Assembly: GCA_021399435.1 (NCBI GenBank)
Contig: JAJTUP010000001.1
Span: 1,798,001 to 1,862,000, forward strand
Direction: 5' to 3'
Length of the DNA: 64,000 nt
DNA from: Diaporthe sp. PMI_573
Taxonomy: Eukaryota > Ascomycota > Sordariomycetes > Diaporthales > Diaporthaceae
In this document: piece after piece, positions 1-11,546 of the stretch
Layout: every line of letters starts with the position of its first letter
Position numbering within the stretch: position 1 is the first letter of the stretch
Notes under the pieces: generated by a model
The model's input: only the letters and a program-made list of their open reading frames with translations
What the model was told of the DNA's origin: nothing
The model's database searches: none
Translations under genes and position numbers: made by a program

Positions 1-67
1 GACTACGGCTCATCTTCGACTTCGTCGATTGGGTCTTCTCGTAACAGTTCTGTTTGAATGTCAGCAC

Positions 68-1693
68 TCAGAAACCAGCCTGAATCCGGGAAGTAAAAAT
101 CCGCCTACCACGACGCTCTAAGGATCTGCTGCCTTCTCCACCAGACTGCTTCTCCTCAATGCCAAACAGGGAGGCCATCTCCTCAAGGGTCTTGCCTCTA
201 GTTTCCACCAGACAGTAGCGAACAAAGACGAACGCAAGGACATTGATGGCAGCTAATATCAAATAGAGACCCCATGATATTGCGGTCATAATGGGTGGTG
301 TGACTTGCGCGACGAGGAAGTTGGCAATCCAGAGTGATGCCGTGCAAAGAGCGTTTCCTTTCGACTATTCCGTTCTCCTATGTCAATACTTGGAGTGGGA
401 ATCGAAAAGTCTGGGACAGGACGGACTCACTCGTAAAGATATAGGGAAGATCTCAGCGGCGTAGAGCCAGCTACCCGAGCTCCATGACATGTTGAAGAAG
501 GTGAAGAACAGGAACGGGAATGCAATGATGGCATAATTTCTAGGGTCACCAGGATGGGTCTCCGCATGCCTCTGCAGAACTGCGATGCCAATGAGAGCGG
601 CGAACATACCAACGAGACCCAGCTGCAACCACGTCTTGCGCCCCAGCCTGTCGTAGTAGAAGATAGGAATCCACGAGGACAAGAACAGCACAACACCAAC
701 ACCGCTTGTCGCCAGATTCGCGATGTTCGGGTCGGTGATGCCCCCATTGTGGAAGAGCTGCGGTGTGTAGTAGAATATCGCATTGGTCCCGGTTGCCTGC
801 TGCAGGAACTGGATAGTGACACCAAGCAGCGTAACACGCAGGACCGGGCCGCGAAACATATCCGCCCAGCCAGCCTGCGCCAGATTCTCATCGGCCTGCT
901 CCTCGCCTACCGAGCCCCTGATCTCGGCCATCTCAATCGCGGCTGCCTCCCCGCCGTGAAGGCGTGTGAGCACCTCTAGCGCACAATCATACCGCTCCTG
1001 TGCGACAAGCCACCGTGGCGAAGGCGGGACCCACGAGGACCGCCAGCATCCGGCAGCCAAGAGAGCAGCGGGGATGACCTGCAGGACGACGGGGAAGCGC
1101 CACCAGCCGTCCGAGGGCACGAAAAGAAAGCACGCGTAGTCGACGAAGAACACGGCCATCTCGGCGAAACACAGGATCATCAGCTCGATGCCGACCACGC
1201 GGCCGCGCAGCGAGGGCGGGCTGATCTCGGAGATGTAGAGCGGGACGCCCGCGGCGAAGGCTCCGATGCCCAGGCCCGTGACGAAGCGGCCCGCCGTCAT
1301 CTGCGTGATAGTCGAGCTGGCGGCCTGGGCGAGCGCGCCGGCGATGGTCAGGCCGGACGCGAGGGACAGCGTGCGCTCACGCCCCAAGGCGTCGGCGGCG
1401 GACCCGGCTGTCAGGGCGCCTGCTGCGCACGAGAGGTTGTAGATGCTAACGACTAGGCCGACGGCCCAGTCGCTGGGGTGGCCCATGAGCGAGTTCCAGC
1501 GCTCGTCGGCGACTATCATGCCCATCACGCCCTGGTTCCAGCCGAAGAGGAAGCCGCCCAGCGAGACGAAGGCGGTGAGCGAGTAGACATATCCCGGGTT
1601 TGGGGGTCGTTTGGTGCCCGACGCAGAGTCTCGGGGCGACCTTATGAGCTTCGTCTGTTTGAGGGAGCGGAGGAGTCTCATCGTGGCGACCAT
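68..1693 (-). CDS. MFS sugar/quinate-type transporter
   Basis: Twelve-helix major facilitator of the plasma membrane, sugar porter family. Two exons are inferred, 1693..431 and 364..68, joined through a 66-nt intron with a GTGAGT donor, giving about 519 aa. The join restores the family stretch AEIFP-ISLR-SKGNAL. Visible sugar-porter motifs are FLFGWNQG in helix 1, GRFVTGLGIG and a PxxxRGR loop (PPSLRGR), PPSPRWLV (the PESPR-like motif), FLQQATGTNAIFYY in helix 7, DRLGRK, and the C-terminal VETRGKTLEEM. The start at 1693 gives a short basic cytoplasmic tail before helix 1, normal for the family. The exact substrate cannot be told from sequence; quinate, xylose or hexose are all possible. Nothing looks broken. 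Confidence 0.9.
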
Positions 1694-2305
1694 GCCCTCG
1701 ATTCCAGGACCGCGTTGCTGTTGGATGGATGTGGCGGTGTGCGGCGTTGATAGCCCATGAGCACCCCGCTGTGGGAAGAGACTGACGACAGCGATACGAA
1801 TGTTATGACTGTATCCGCAAGGCTATTGCGTGAATGATCAGGCCGGCGTGGATGCTGCTGTCACCCAAGGGACGACGTTTGGCATGAGTGAGGTGAGACA
1901 ATGTTTGGGTAACACGACGATGACACGGGGCGGCGTGCCAAGCCCCTGTGGATTAGTTCCCGCGGACGGTTGTTCCGGGGTCCCCCTTTTACAGCTTCAT
2001 GGAACACGGCATCTCCTTCAAAATCCTGCGAAAACCATATCGAGTACAATTTTGTGTGGGGATGCCAAAAGTGAATACCTATAGGTAGTAAGTAGGCAAG
2101 TTTTACATCATCGACTGTTCACTGCTGGACGTGGTCAGAGTGATTCTATGTTCACTCTGCTACGCCGTAACTGCTTGTTGCACGTCAATCCACAGTCCCA
2201 ATTTACACATGTTGCAGCTGTAGAATCTATCGGCTGCAATTGCACAAGAGGCAAGTCTAGTGTGACCCGAATGGGTGATTAAAGTTGACAATTGCAACCT
2301 ATTCC
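1694..2305. other. Intergenic: promoter side of the MFS gene and 3' side of the ankyrin gene
   Basis: No convincing gene. Short open frames on both strands have no recognisable motif and overlap each other. The stretch lies upstream of the MFS transporter and downstream of the HeLo-like/ankyrin gene, both on the minus strand. Confidence 0.6.
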
Positions 2306-5300
2306 TCAACCACTGTTGACTTTCAATAGCTCTCTGGCGTCCTCCATGATATCATCAATGGTGTTGACGTAATGTGCGTATGCAGACAGTTCCTCTTCCT
2401 CATCTGTTTCTCTCCATACTACACCGATATCTTCTCCGCCCTTAATATCTTGCTCGTAATCAGCCGTGCCTTTGAGGCACTCCGACGCCTCCTGAATTCG
2501 AGAAACCCATTGCCCGGTCCAAAAGTCGTCTAACACAGCGTCATCCACTGATTTGCTCGACGACTGTAGGTTGAGTCTTTCAGAAAATTCAGCAACCAGA
2601 TCTTCTAACACACGCAACTCTGTGGACTCCAACTCCCGGGTTTCTCGAGCCTCCTCGCATGTATGCCAACGATGGAACTCCGGCCGCGTGCCGAACGAGT
2701 AAAGACACGGCCAGCAGCAGACATGGGTCATGCCTAATCCAGTGAACGTTAGGAAGCGAATAGCAGCTCGCATGTGCCTGCCGTTAAGAAGACCATTGGC
2801 TGTCCCAAGGAGAAAGGAAAACCTCTCAGCCAAAAGGCTGACTGAGCTGACCACACGTTGGCTGTGATGTGTGCCATAACACTCAGGCTTGTCCCACTGG
2901 AAAGGTGCATGTAGCCTCTCGTATGTAAGGCCCTTGATCATATCGATCCAGGGGGTGCATCCTCCGTCTGAGCATGGACAGTCGCAGTCATCAGCAACCT
3001 CTATTGGCAGGAGAGCTGTGTTTAAGAGCTTCATTGAGGATACCTCCCTCCTGAAGTCAACACCCTGCAACTCCCCGAGGTCATATCTGACAAACTTCGC
3101 GATCCTGAAGGCGATCTGATGACCATGAATTTTGTTGTGCGCGACACTAGTGCCACATACATGCCCTCGGCTCATCGAATGTTCGGAAACATACCTGCCG
3201 AGCACAGATGTGAGTGGTGCACCATGCTCCACGAGCCAGCTTAGATATGAAGGGGGCAAGGATGCCATGTCCACAGGGACAAATCCACGACTGTCTGCAA
3301 CGGACACGTCTCGGAAGCCACGACAGTAAAACTCCTCAGCATCAGCTGCATTCCTTATGAGATGATACACTGACTTAGTACCAGTATGGGGGGACTGGAG
3401 TGAGATTGGAATGTGTACTCCATGCCTCTTGAGGATGTCGATGACCGGGCTCGCATAAGCATCCAACGTGTGGTCGCTGTCTAGATTGAAAGCATTCGTA
3501 TCGGCAGCGGTCCAAAAGGGGGATCCCAAGGCTATCCTCTTCAAGGTCTCTCCCCGGTGCTTGAGATGGTTGATGTACTTGATTTTGCAGCGTAGGGAGA
3601 TGTGTGTGTCGAACAGATCTCTCAAGATCGATCCGGATTGTAGGTAGCAGACATTTGTCTTCAACAGCAAGACCAGAGAAGCAGCACATGTGCACAGGCG
3701 ACATTTCTTCTTGGATGAATTGCCGCGACATTGCTTCAGACTGGATGCCGCGACATACACCAAAAGATTGTCTCCCCTAGCGTCTGTTTTAGCGGGCAGG
3801 TCGGAATCGGCCGGCTGGAGGCTTTCCAGCAGTAGACGCAGACAGGCAGGATTTCCGGCTGCAAGGTGGAAGGGCGTTTGATCAAGCATGTTCACCTCTT
3901 TCAACAGCGCCGGATGTTTCTGCAGGATTTCCCCAACCTTTCCGACATCTCCATCAAGGACAGCCAAGCTCAGTGGGCCACATCCCCAACCTAGCTTACT
4001 TGTCAGACATTCGATGAAGCAGCGGGGCAGGGAACTTGGGAGTCTAGTCTTTACTTACATTCAGCGTATGTATGCGATGCCTCAAAACCAGAGAGAATTT
4101 TATATAGTGGCTTGTTAAACCTGCGACTATTTCTCACATTCTCGAAAGTGAACGGCACAAGTTCAGACGTGGCTGGAATGATGCCGTTGATAATGGGTGC
4201 AGTCCATGATGTGTTCTGGGTAAAAGAATCTATGGTGCTGCTAAAGGCACTGCTGTTATATCTCGGTGTGTTAGAAATAGGAGGATACACGTTGTGTTTA
4301 CGAAAACAGCTGGGAGATGGCTTAGTGCCTTAATTTCGAAGAATACTCACGAGCCGTGAATGTTATAGGAAAACACTGGTACATCATAGTACAGTAGTGT
4401 TTTCAAAAGTCTCACAAGACTGTTCAAGATATCCTGTCTGCTGTCATGAGGGCTACTGATTGGTCCAGGAGCCACGAAGTAAATCTGAGCTCTTTTTAGC
4501 AGAGGTAACTTTGTAAGAGATGCAACCTTGGGAAAAGTTGATCCATACCATGGTCATCACATAAAACAGAATCGTCTGGTTCGTTCCATCCACATCATCC
4601 GGGCGGCCCAGTCGGTTTTCAAACAACCACGAAATCTTATTGAGTATAGAGTTGAGAAGTTTTTTCCAATCGAAAATTGTCAGCACCAGGTTATCGGTAT
4701 TGCCAACTTCCAAAGGTCTGTTGGAAAATATCGCAGACGCAAGCAAAACGGAAATTAGACGGAATGCGGGTGCCTTAGAGCTGTCGACAGTAGAGATGCA
4801 TCTGAATTCGGGGCTAATACTCCAACCTCCTGCGCCAAAGCACATGGAAAAGGAACAATCTATAGCTCTGTTCATGATGCTGAGAAGGCCAGTGTAGGTG
4901 ATACCATACGTCTGCTTGCAAGTCCTTCGATCCTTGATGAACCTTCGGCGAGGGCAGCCTGGAAGGTGGTGTTCTTTGACAAGCGATTCGTTGTAGAAGC
5001 GAAGCGGGCCCCATTGGCTCTTGTTTCCTTGATAATTTTGACGAGCACGGCATAGGCAACCGCTATGCGATGTGGTGAGAGACGAAGCCGGACCCTGAAG
5101 CTGTTCATCTCTGGCAATAAGCACATTTCCTCCCCGGGTTGGGATGCGGCTTGGTACCAATTCGTCGCTAAGCTCCTTCAGAGCGCTGGGAACTGATACA
5201 AGACGTCCAAGGAGATTCCTCTCATGCGCCGCATGGCGCTCATCTGCTGCACTTATTGCATCGGCTAATAGTGCCTGATGATCGAGTATCGATGAGACTA

Positions 5301-6036
5301 TAGATCTCTCCATGCGTGCCAGCTGGGTATTCGTCTCTTCGGCCTTGCTGGCCAACAGAGGCCCTAGTGTCGCTACTGCATCCCGCATCTGTGGCAGTGC
5401 CTCGTCTACCCCTCGCAACGTGGAGCCAACTGCGGCGATCTCAGAGTTCATGCGACGGAGCTCGGCCGGGGTATCTTGTGTTGTCACCACAATGCCCGCG
5501 AGCATATTGTTTGTGGCTTCCTGGGCATGTCTGAAAGACCTCAGCATGCTGGAGATGGACACGCATTTGCGGACAAGAGGGTTCAGTTCTTACAATGTCA
5601 GCACCTGCAAGGCAGTCTGCAGAGTCCCGTTCACTTTTCCGAGCCGACTCTCGAGGCGATCAAGGTTCGAGCGGTGAAAAGCGTAGGTCAGTTTTTTCTT
5701 GTGGTCCCGAACGCTTTCCCGGAAAGTGCCACTGGAGTTTGGTGAAGATCCCAGCTCATGCAGAAAATCTTGAAATGAGGCAAGCTCTGTCTGGCATGAC
5801 TGAACACATTCCGAGACTGCACTCGCATGCATTTGGCTCTTTGCCTGTAGCCGCGGAATGAGTTGCTCAATGACATAAACCACGTCTCCTAGGGTTTTGG
5901 CACCTTGCCTCGCCGACCTGAGCTCATCGTCACGACCCCGGAGAGCGTCGAGGTATGTCGAGATGCCACTATAGACCTGAACTCCCAGAGAAACAAGGCC
6001 GGCCACCGAAGCGGCCATCGACAGTGGGTCGGCCAT
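2306..6036 (-). CDS. HeLo-like N-terminal domain, coiled coil and ankyrin-repeat protein
   Basis: Five exons are inferred: 6036..5594, 5548..4549, 4484..4351, 4309..4059 and 3990..2306 (introns 45, 64, 41 and 68 nt). All phases agree, giving 1170 aa. The N-terminus MADPLSMAASVAGLVSLGVQ is the typical start of the fungal N-terminal domain of STAND/HeLo-like proteins. A heptad-rich region follows at about residues 150-250, then a Cys-containing middle segment (SGCLCRARQNY, HLPGCPRRR, FGAGGWSISPEF) seen in large fungal ankyrin proteins. After the last intron come ankyrin-like repeats (CGPLSLAVLDGDVGKV, DQTPFHLAAGNPACLRLLLE). No NACHT or NB-ARC motif is visible between the N-domain and the repeats. 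The role is unknown; the architecture resembles fungal nonself-recognition or cell-death proteins, which is inference. I use the second methionine as start because it gives the conserved MADPLS beginning. Confidence 0.75.
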
Positions 6037-6529
6037 TGTGTACAAGTTCAAGTCATGTCGTGGCAGCACAAGTAGGGGAAGGAAGGTCGGATAAGGAGTG
6101 AGAAATTGAGAGGGGAGATCGGTTGCGGGGATGGATGAATCCCAGTTTTGGCAAGGCTCTCACGTACAGAAGATCGCCCATTTAAGTTGCTGATCAGGAT
6201 ATTCTGCACCAAGCCACACCATCAAGAGTAACACAAGCCAGTAAGCAATGACACCAGTTGACATGAGCCAAGGCAGCAGCTTGCATGAAAGTCGTTTTTT
6301 TTAAGAGGGAGGTGCATCTGTGTCAGCAGTGGCTTGCGGCTCAAGGAACCTTGTGCATCCCGACAGGTCGCAACGGTAAAGTGCCTGTCGTTGTTGCCAA
6401 CGACTGAGGCAAATATGTTCAAGTCAAAGCTTGGCCATCTACATAACTCTTCCTGCCACATTGGCACCGATCGAACCAACACGGCTCCAACTCCACGGAG
6501 GCGAAAGCCTCGCCTAGACATCGGCCCGT
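6037..6529. other. Intergenic between ankyrin gene and hydrolase
   Basis: Upstream of the ankyrin gene and downstream of the hydrolase. A 99-codon open frame at 6222..6521 on the minus strand has no family signature and I do not accept it as a gene. Confidence 0.5.
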
Positions 6530-7614
6530 CTAGTTGTCAACGTAAAACGCCCTCAAAAGCCTCTCCACAAAGAGGGTGATAGCCAACTTCCCACAGTCCA
6601 GCGCCTCATCCATAGCAATGAACGGATGTGGTTGTCCCCTCATGATAGTAACCCTCGTACTCGTCTTCCCGGCCTCGACAAGCCTCCTCGCAAGCTCCTC
6701 CCCCTCGGTCCGCAGGACATCCAGCTCCCCGAGAACAACCTCGGCGGGAGGCAGGCGCGCCCAGTCTCCCGTCCAGAGCAAGGGGCTGGCCTCGGGTGCC
6801 GCCCAGTCGGCCTGGTTCGGCAGGTAGTGGCGGCGGTACCACATCATCTTGGCCGCGGGCAGGGCGGGCACGTTCTCGTTCTCGCGCCATGACGCCTTCG
6901 TCTCGGGGGAGGCCGTGTTGTCGGCCACGGGCACCGAGAGCAGCTGCGCGGCGAAGCGGAGGCCCAGCTCGGGCTGGCTTGCTGCGCGCTGGCACATGAC
7001 GGCCGCGAGGTTTGCCCCCGCGGAGGAGCCGCCGACCGCGAGCTTAGTCGTGTCGATGGGCGGCAGGACGGCCTTGCCTGCGTCGCTGGTCGCCCAGAGA
7101 ACGGCTTCCCACGAGTCGTCTACTGCTGCGGGATAGGGGTTCTCGGGTGCGAGTCTGTGGAGAGGGTGTGAGCACTGACAGCGAGATAGATATGTGAGGC
7201 TTACCTGTAGTCCACGTTGACCACGACACAGTTCGCCCGCCCGCAGAGGTTCGTCGCAATGACATTCTCGGTGTCGATGTTTCCCAGCACCCAGCCGCCG
7301 CCGTGGAAGTAGAACAGGCACGGCCACCCATTCTCAGGCTTTGGACCTTCGGGCGTGAAGCACCGGATCCTGACGTCGGGCCCGCTGCTCTGCTTGCGGG
7401 GGAAGGTGAAGTCCTCGGCCTTGGCGACGGGGTACTTGGGGCCCGCGCCGGGGATGAGGACGCCGCTGGTGCGGGAGGCCTCGACGGGCTGCAGGTGGAC
7501 CTGCTGCTTGTCTGCTACGTGCTCGTTGTAGAAGTTGGCATAGACCGGGTCGATCCGCGGGACTACGGATGGGTGGAGGGGGTAGGGTGGCTGGGGGCCT
7601 GCGGCATCGCCCAT
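6530..7614 (-). CDS. Alpha/beta hydrolase, hormone-sensitive-lipase (HSL) family esterase
   Basis: Serine ester hydrolase of the HSL/arylacetamide-deacetylase type. Two exons, 7614..7205 and 7154..6530, join through a 50-nt intron (GTAAGC donor, ACAG acceptor) and give 344 aa. The splice rebuilds VNVDYR-LAPENPYPAA, the family landmark. The oxyanion motif HGGGW and the nucleophile elbow GGSSAGANLA (GDSAGG-like, Ser nucleophile) are present. The likely catalytic Asp is in GELDVLRTEGEEL and the His in GQPHPF. I place the start at MGDAAGPQPPYP (7614); an in-frame methionine lies upstream at 7737, but its peptide looks unlike the family. No signal peptide is seen, so it is probably cytosolic. The substrate is not predictable. 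Confidence 0.88.
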
Positions 7615-10502
7615 CGTGACCAATCTGTGCTGCACGAGCTGTATGAGAGTGGGTTGGAGGGCTTGGAGTGAGAACGGCTCGACTCGGGCAGGTCGGGTCG
7701 GGCAATGGATCCGTAGCTCGATGCTGAATTGGGACAAATGGCGTTGGGATGTGTGACTGCTCGTAGCTCAAGGTGTAACCAATGATTCAGGTCCGAGCAG
7801 ATGTGACGATGATCCAACCCGTGATAAGTAAGTACACATTGGAGCTTGGCTCCCTCCTTCCTAAAACACGGCACAGGAGGGCAAGAGCGTGCTTGCGTGC
7901 TTGCTGTTCGGAGCCGGTTGCCGCCTTTCGGCACGCCAATCGCCGATGAGCGGTGAAAACTGGGGCCCGTCCTCACACCACGCCGAGCCCGGTCCGGCAG
8001 ACTTTGTTCCTTCCTCGGCCCCGTGTCCTGGCGTGGGGGTCCTCTCGAGCTACTGTCATTATCCTGCACGTCAACAACCTTGACATGGGCTGTGTGTGTG
8101 TGTGTGTGTGGCACACGAGAGATTGTGACGGCTCGCGTGTCGCTGTAACTTCAGGTACTGTGTAAAATCCCGTCGGTTCCAATCGCAGCGATCAACAGCT
8201 GGCTACTTACTGATGGCTCGTGTGTGACTAGCCCAAATTGCCTGCTCGCCCGATGTCACCTCTTCTTGAGGGAAGATAGACAAGAACGGCCGCCACTCGA
8301 AAGATGCTGGCGAGGGCAATGTTGGCTATTGGGATGATCAGCGAATAGAATTCGCATGCTGGGCATTTATTTGTATGGTGACGGATCTACGCTTTACGAC
8401 CAGCAGAAAGTTGGCTGAAAATGGGCGGTCATCCATCACCCAGAGACGTGGGCAAACCCGGCAGAAGTACAGCGGCCGTATCTATACCACGGACCAGCTG
8501 CCTACCACACCGTACAAGGCATGTGTCTCTGGTTTGGGTGATCCAGCCAGATTCATGGCTCATCATATATCATGTACACTGCGAGGGTGTTGACGGTTGT
8601 ACAGGCGTTTAAAACCAGGCCCACCGCAGGAGGAAGAATTCTGGACGCAGAGTAATGGATGATTGTGGGGGGTGACAGCTAGCAGAGCTCCCGGGCACTG
8701 CAAACCTTCAGGGGAATCGTCGCGATAAGTTGCACAGCGTTTACCCCAGCTGGGGGAGGTGACCGTCAACCCCCGGAGCCATTGGCCGCTTACTGCTGAT
8801 ATCCACTTCCACGCTCGTGCCACTGGCGATCAAAGGGAGGAGTAGGCCGGACGGGGCATTGTCGACCACAGCAGACGCATAGGCAAATGAGGAAGGTCGG
8901 GAGAGAAGGAGACGAGTTCGTCGATGATCGGGTTCGTGCTAGTCGTTAGTAGTCGGTCCGGCCTTTTTTTTTGACCAGGAACAAGACAAGTACAGGTGCG
9001 ACTTCTCGACGCCAACCTCATCGAACTGCTCAGGGGTAGCAGAAATGCCCCGAGGCTAGTGTAGTGCCCCGTACCTTCAGGAGTGGACTCGACGGGACTG
9101 CGGAGGAGGTGACACTGGACTCCACCACCCCCACGCGGGGGCCCGAGGTTGACAGGGTCCCTCCAGATTCCAACAAGAGGAAGGCGTGGAAGTTGGAAGG
9201 GACTCCAAACACCACCCACGCCTGCCGCCCACGCCACACCACGCTTGCTTGTCTCGGTCACCCGCATGAACAGATCATCACCTGCAGAATCATGTGCTTC
9301 TAGCCCAGGCAAACCCAGAGAAAAAGCAACAACAGCACTTCTGTTTCCAGGTACGAGCTGCGTTACAGGCTCCTATGCCGTCGGTTGGCTGCGTGGCTAA
9401 TGCAGGGCTGGCAGGGCTGGCAGGTCTGTCACTCCCGACATCAGCCCATCCTTCGTGCGCCCTTCGACAACATCGCGCCTCGCAGCCCACCCAAAACCCT
9501 ACCGGTCATGAACCACGGCCAACCCCCACGATCGCACAGATACTCTGACCCCTCCCCCGGCTTGCCTCGGGCCGGGATCAGGCCGGCTCAGCTGGGGGAC
9601 AAAGCCAGCCCGTGGAAACATCTCGACGACGCACCAGCATGACCCCCCTTCTCCGCCTTTTAGCTTGCCGTTGGACGTGACGCAGGCCCTCGTGTGCTGT
9701 CATCTCAGGCTAGGCCAGACCAGAACCCCGTCAAGGTTTGGGGCAAACCGTCCCGTCCTTGGAAAAGGGCCGGCGCCATGGGCCCTGCGGTATGATTAAA
9801 GTTACGTCAAAGATTGGCTCCCACAAGCGAGACCAGAGTTTCGCGATCGTCCGGCCTGACTCTGTGGGGTGTCCCACTCGGAAGCCTTCCGTCTGTACCT
9901 TCTGCGAGCGTCCTTGGCTCGACACGGCTTCTCCACCGCCCGCAAACATTGGATATGCCCGGCCCCGGGTTGGCTGGTCTTCTGGGCTTGTCTTTGTCGC
10001 GGGGGTGGAGAGTTGGGTGTGGAGGAGTGTGGTGCTTTGGGTGCTGGTGCTGGTGCGCTGGTTGAAGGGTGGTGGTGGCTGTGGCCACGCCTCCCGAGTC
10101 GTGTTGCTTGTTGCCGTTGCAGTACTTGTGGGCGTCGACCGGCCTCTGGTGCGTTTCGACGGACGTCATTGTCCGGTGTCAATGACTTGCCTGCATCGTT
10201 GCTCCTCCACGCGCCGCCTTATTATATGTCGCGTGCGCACCTTCCGCCACCAGCACCACACACCCAGGGGCTAGTCCATTGTGTAAAGGCCCAATTCCGT
10301 ACGACCCTGTCCAGCATTTCACTCCTAGCCCCCCTCCCCATACCCTTCAAGCACGTCAAAGAGATTCTAGCTTACTTTATACAAAGCACCATCCACTTGT
10401 GGGACTTATCATAGCAAATATCACAGTACCCTCAAACCTCTGTGCCATCCGTCCTCACATACGCAAGCTCACTCGCCCGCCCGCCACGCCACGCCACACA
10501 CC
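7615..10502. other. Long intergenic region between divergent hydrolase and aldolase genes
   Basis: About 2.9 kb serving as promoter territory for two divergent genes. It holds a (TG)10 tract and several pyrimidine-rich stretches. Many open frames of 60-180 codons occur here on both strands, but they overlap, are Pro/Arg/Ser-rich and show no family motif, as expected of GC-rich non-coding DNA. Confidence 0.6.
8091..8110. repeat. (TG)10 microsatellite
   Basis: Uninterrupted TG dinucleotide run of about 20 nt, followed directly by GCACAC. Confidence 0.9.
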
Positions 10503-11546
10503 ATGCCCTCCTCAGAAGGCGCCAGCCACGCTAATGGCTCCTACGAGTCCCGTCCGAGGAAGAAGGTTCACCCACTGGTCCCAGGCGTCTACGTCCCAAC
10601 ACCGGCCTTCTTTAAAGACGAGGCAGATGAGACAGTAGACCTGGACAGCGTCGGAAAACATGCTGTCCGCCTAGCCCGCGCAGGCGTCACCGGCATAGCC
10701 GTGCAGGGTTCCAACGGGGAGGCCGTGCACCTCCTCGACTACGAGCGGGACCACATCACGCAGATCACCCGGGCCGCCCTCGACGAGGCCGGCTTCAAGG
10801 ACATGCCCCTCATCGTGGGCTGCGCAGCGCAGTCGACCCGCCAGACCATCGAGCTGTGTAAGCAGGCGGCCCTGACCGGCGGCGACGCGGCGCTCGTCCT
10901 GCCACCCGCGTACTACCAGGGCCTCTTCGACAAGGACACCGTGTTCCGCTTCTTCACGGACGTCGCGGACGCCAGCCCCATCCCCATCGTCATCTACAAC
11001 TACCCCGCCGCCGTCTCGGGCCTGGACCTGTCGAGCGACGTACTGACTCAGCTGGGGAGGGCCCACCGCAACATCGTCGGCGCCAAGTTCACCTGCGGCA
11101 ACACGGGCAAGCTGGCGAGGGTGGCCGCGGAGTTCACGGGCGCCCCCGTCCCCGGCGCGGGACCTGACGAGGCCTACGCAAACGAGTACCCGGATTTCCT
11201 GTGCTTCGCCGGCTCGGGCGACTTCCTCACGCCCGCCATGGCCGCGGGGGCCGCGGGTGTCATCCCCGGCATCGCGAATGTGGCGCCTGCGACGGTGGTC
11301 AAGCTGTATAGGTCGCTGGTCAAGGGCCAGGGCGACCAGAGGCTGCAGAAGATCCTGGCCCGCGGGGACTGGGCGGCGATCAAGTCCGGCGCGGTGGGCG
11401 TCAAGGTGGCGCTGCATGAGTACTTTGGCTACGGGGGTTGGGCGCGGAAGCCACTGCCAAGGCCGGAGGGTGAGACGCGGAAGGAGATCGTCGAGGGGTT
11501 TAGGGAACTTGTCGAGCTGGAGAACTCGTTAGCTGGAAGCGCATGA
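10503..11546 (+). CDS. Dihydrodipicolinate-synthase-family aldolase, possibly L-threo-3-deoxy-hexulosonate aldolase
   Basis: Class I (Schiff-base) aldolase of the DapA/N-acetylneuraminate lyase superfamily, 347 aa, no intron. GVYVPTPAFF opens the barrel, GSNGEAVHLL is the GTTGE-like substrate loop, IYNYP carries the conserved Tyr, and NIVGAKFTCGNTGK carries the Schiff-base Lys. An extra basic Ser-rich N-terminus of about 25 residues precedes the barrel. Ascomycetes do not make lysine through DHDPS, so a catabolic role is likelier: either L-threo-3-deoxy-hexulosonate aldolase of the galacturonate pathway (LGA1 type) or 4-hydroxy-2-oxoglutarate aldolase. Choosing between these is inference. The start context is CCACACACCATGCC. 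No galacturonate-pathway partner is visible nearby. Confidence 0.88.
   Translation: MPSSEGASHANGSYESRPRKKVHPLVPGVYVPTPAFFKDEADETVDLDSVGKHAVRLARAGVTGIAVQGSNGEAVHLLDYERDHITQITRAALDEAGFKDMPLIVGCAAQSTRQTIELCKQAALTGGDAALVLPPAYYQGLFDKDTVFRFFTDVADASPIPIVIYNYPAAVSGLDLSSDVLTQLGRAHRNIVGAKFTCGNTGKLARVAAEFTGAPVPGAGPDEAYANEYPDFLCFAGSGDFLTPAMAAGAAGVIPGIANVAPATVVKLYRSLVKGQGDQRLQKILARGDWAAIKSGAVGVKVALHEYFGYGGWARKPLPRPEGETRKEIVEGFRELVELENSLAGSA

Noticed and set aside
6222..6521. 99-codon minus-strand open frame
   Set aside because: No motif and no start or splice context; probably chance.
9738..10414. Overlapping plus-strand frames of about 180 codons upstream of the aldolase
   Set aside because: Two different frames open over the same stretch, with low-complexity Arg/Ser/Cys-rich content; no domain or splice support.
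10671..11417. 248-codon open frame antisense to the aldolase
   Set aside because: Composition is typical antisense shadow (Arg, Gly, Val); the sense strand has clear catalytic motifs.
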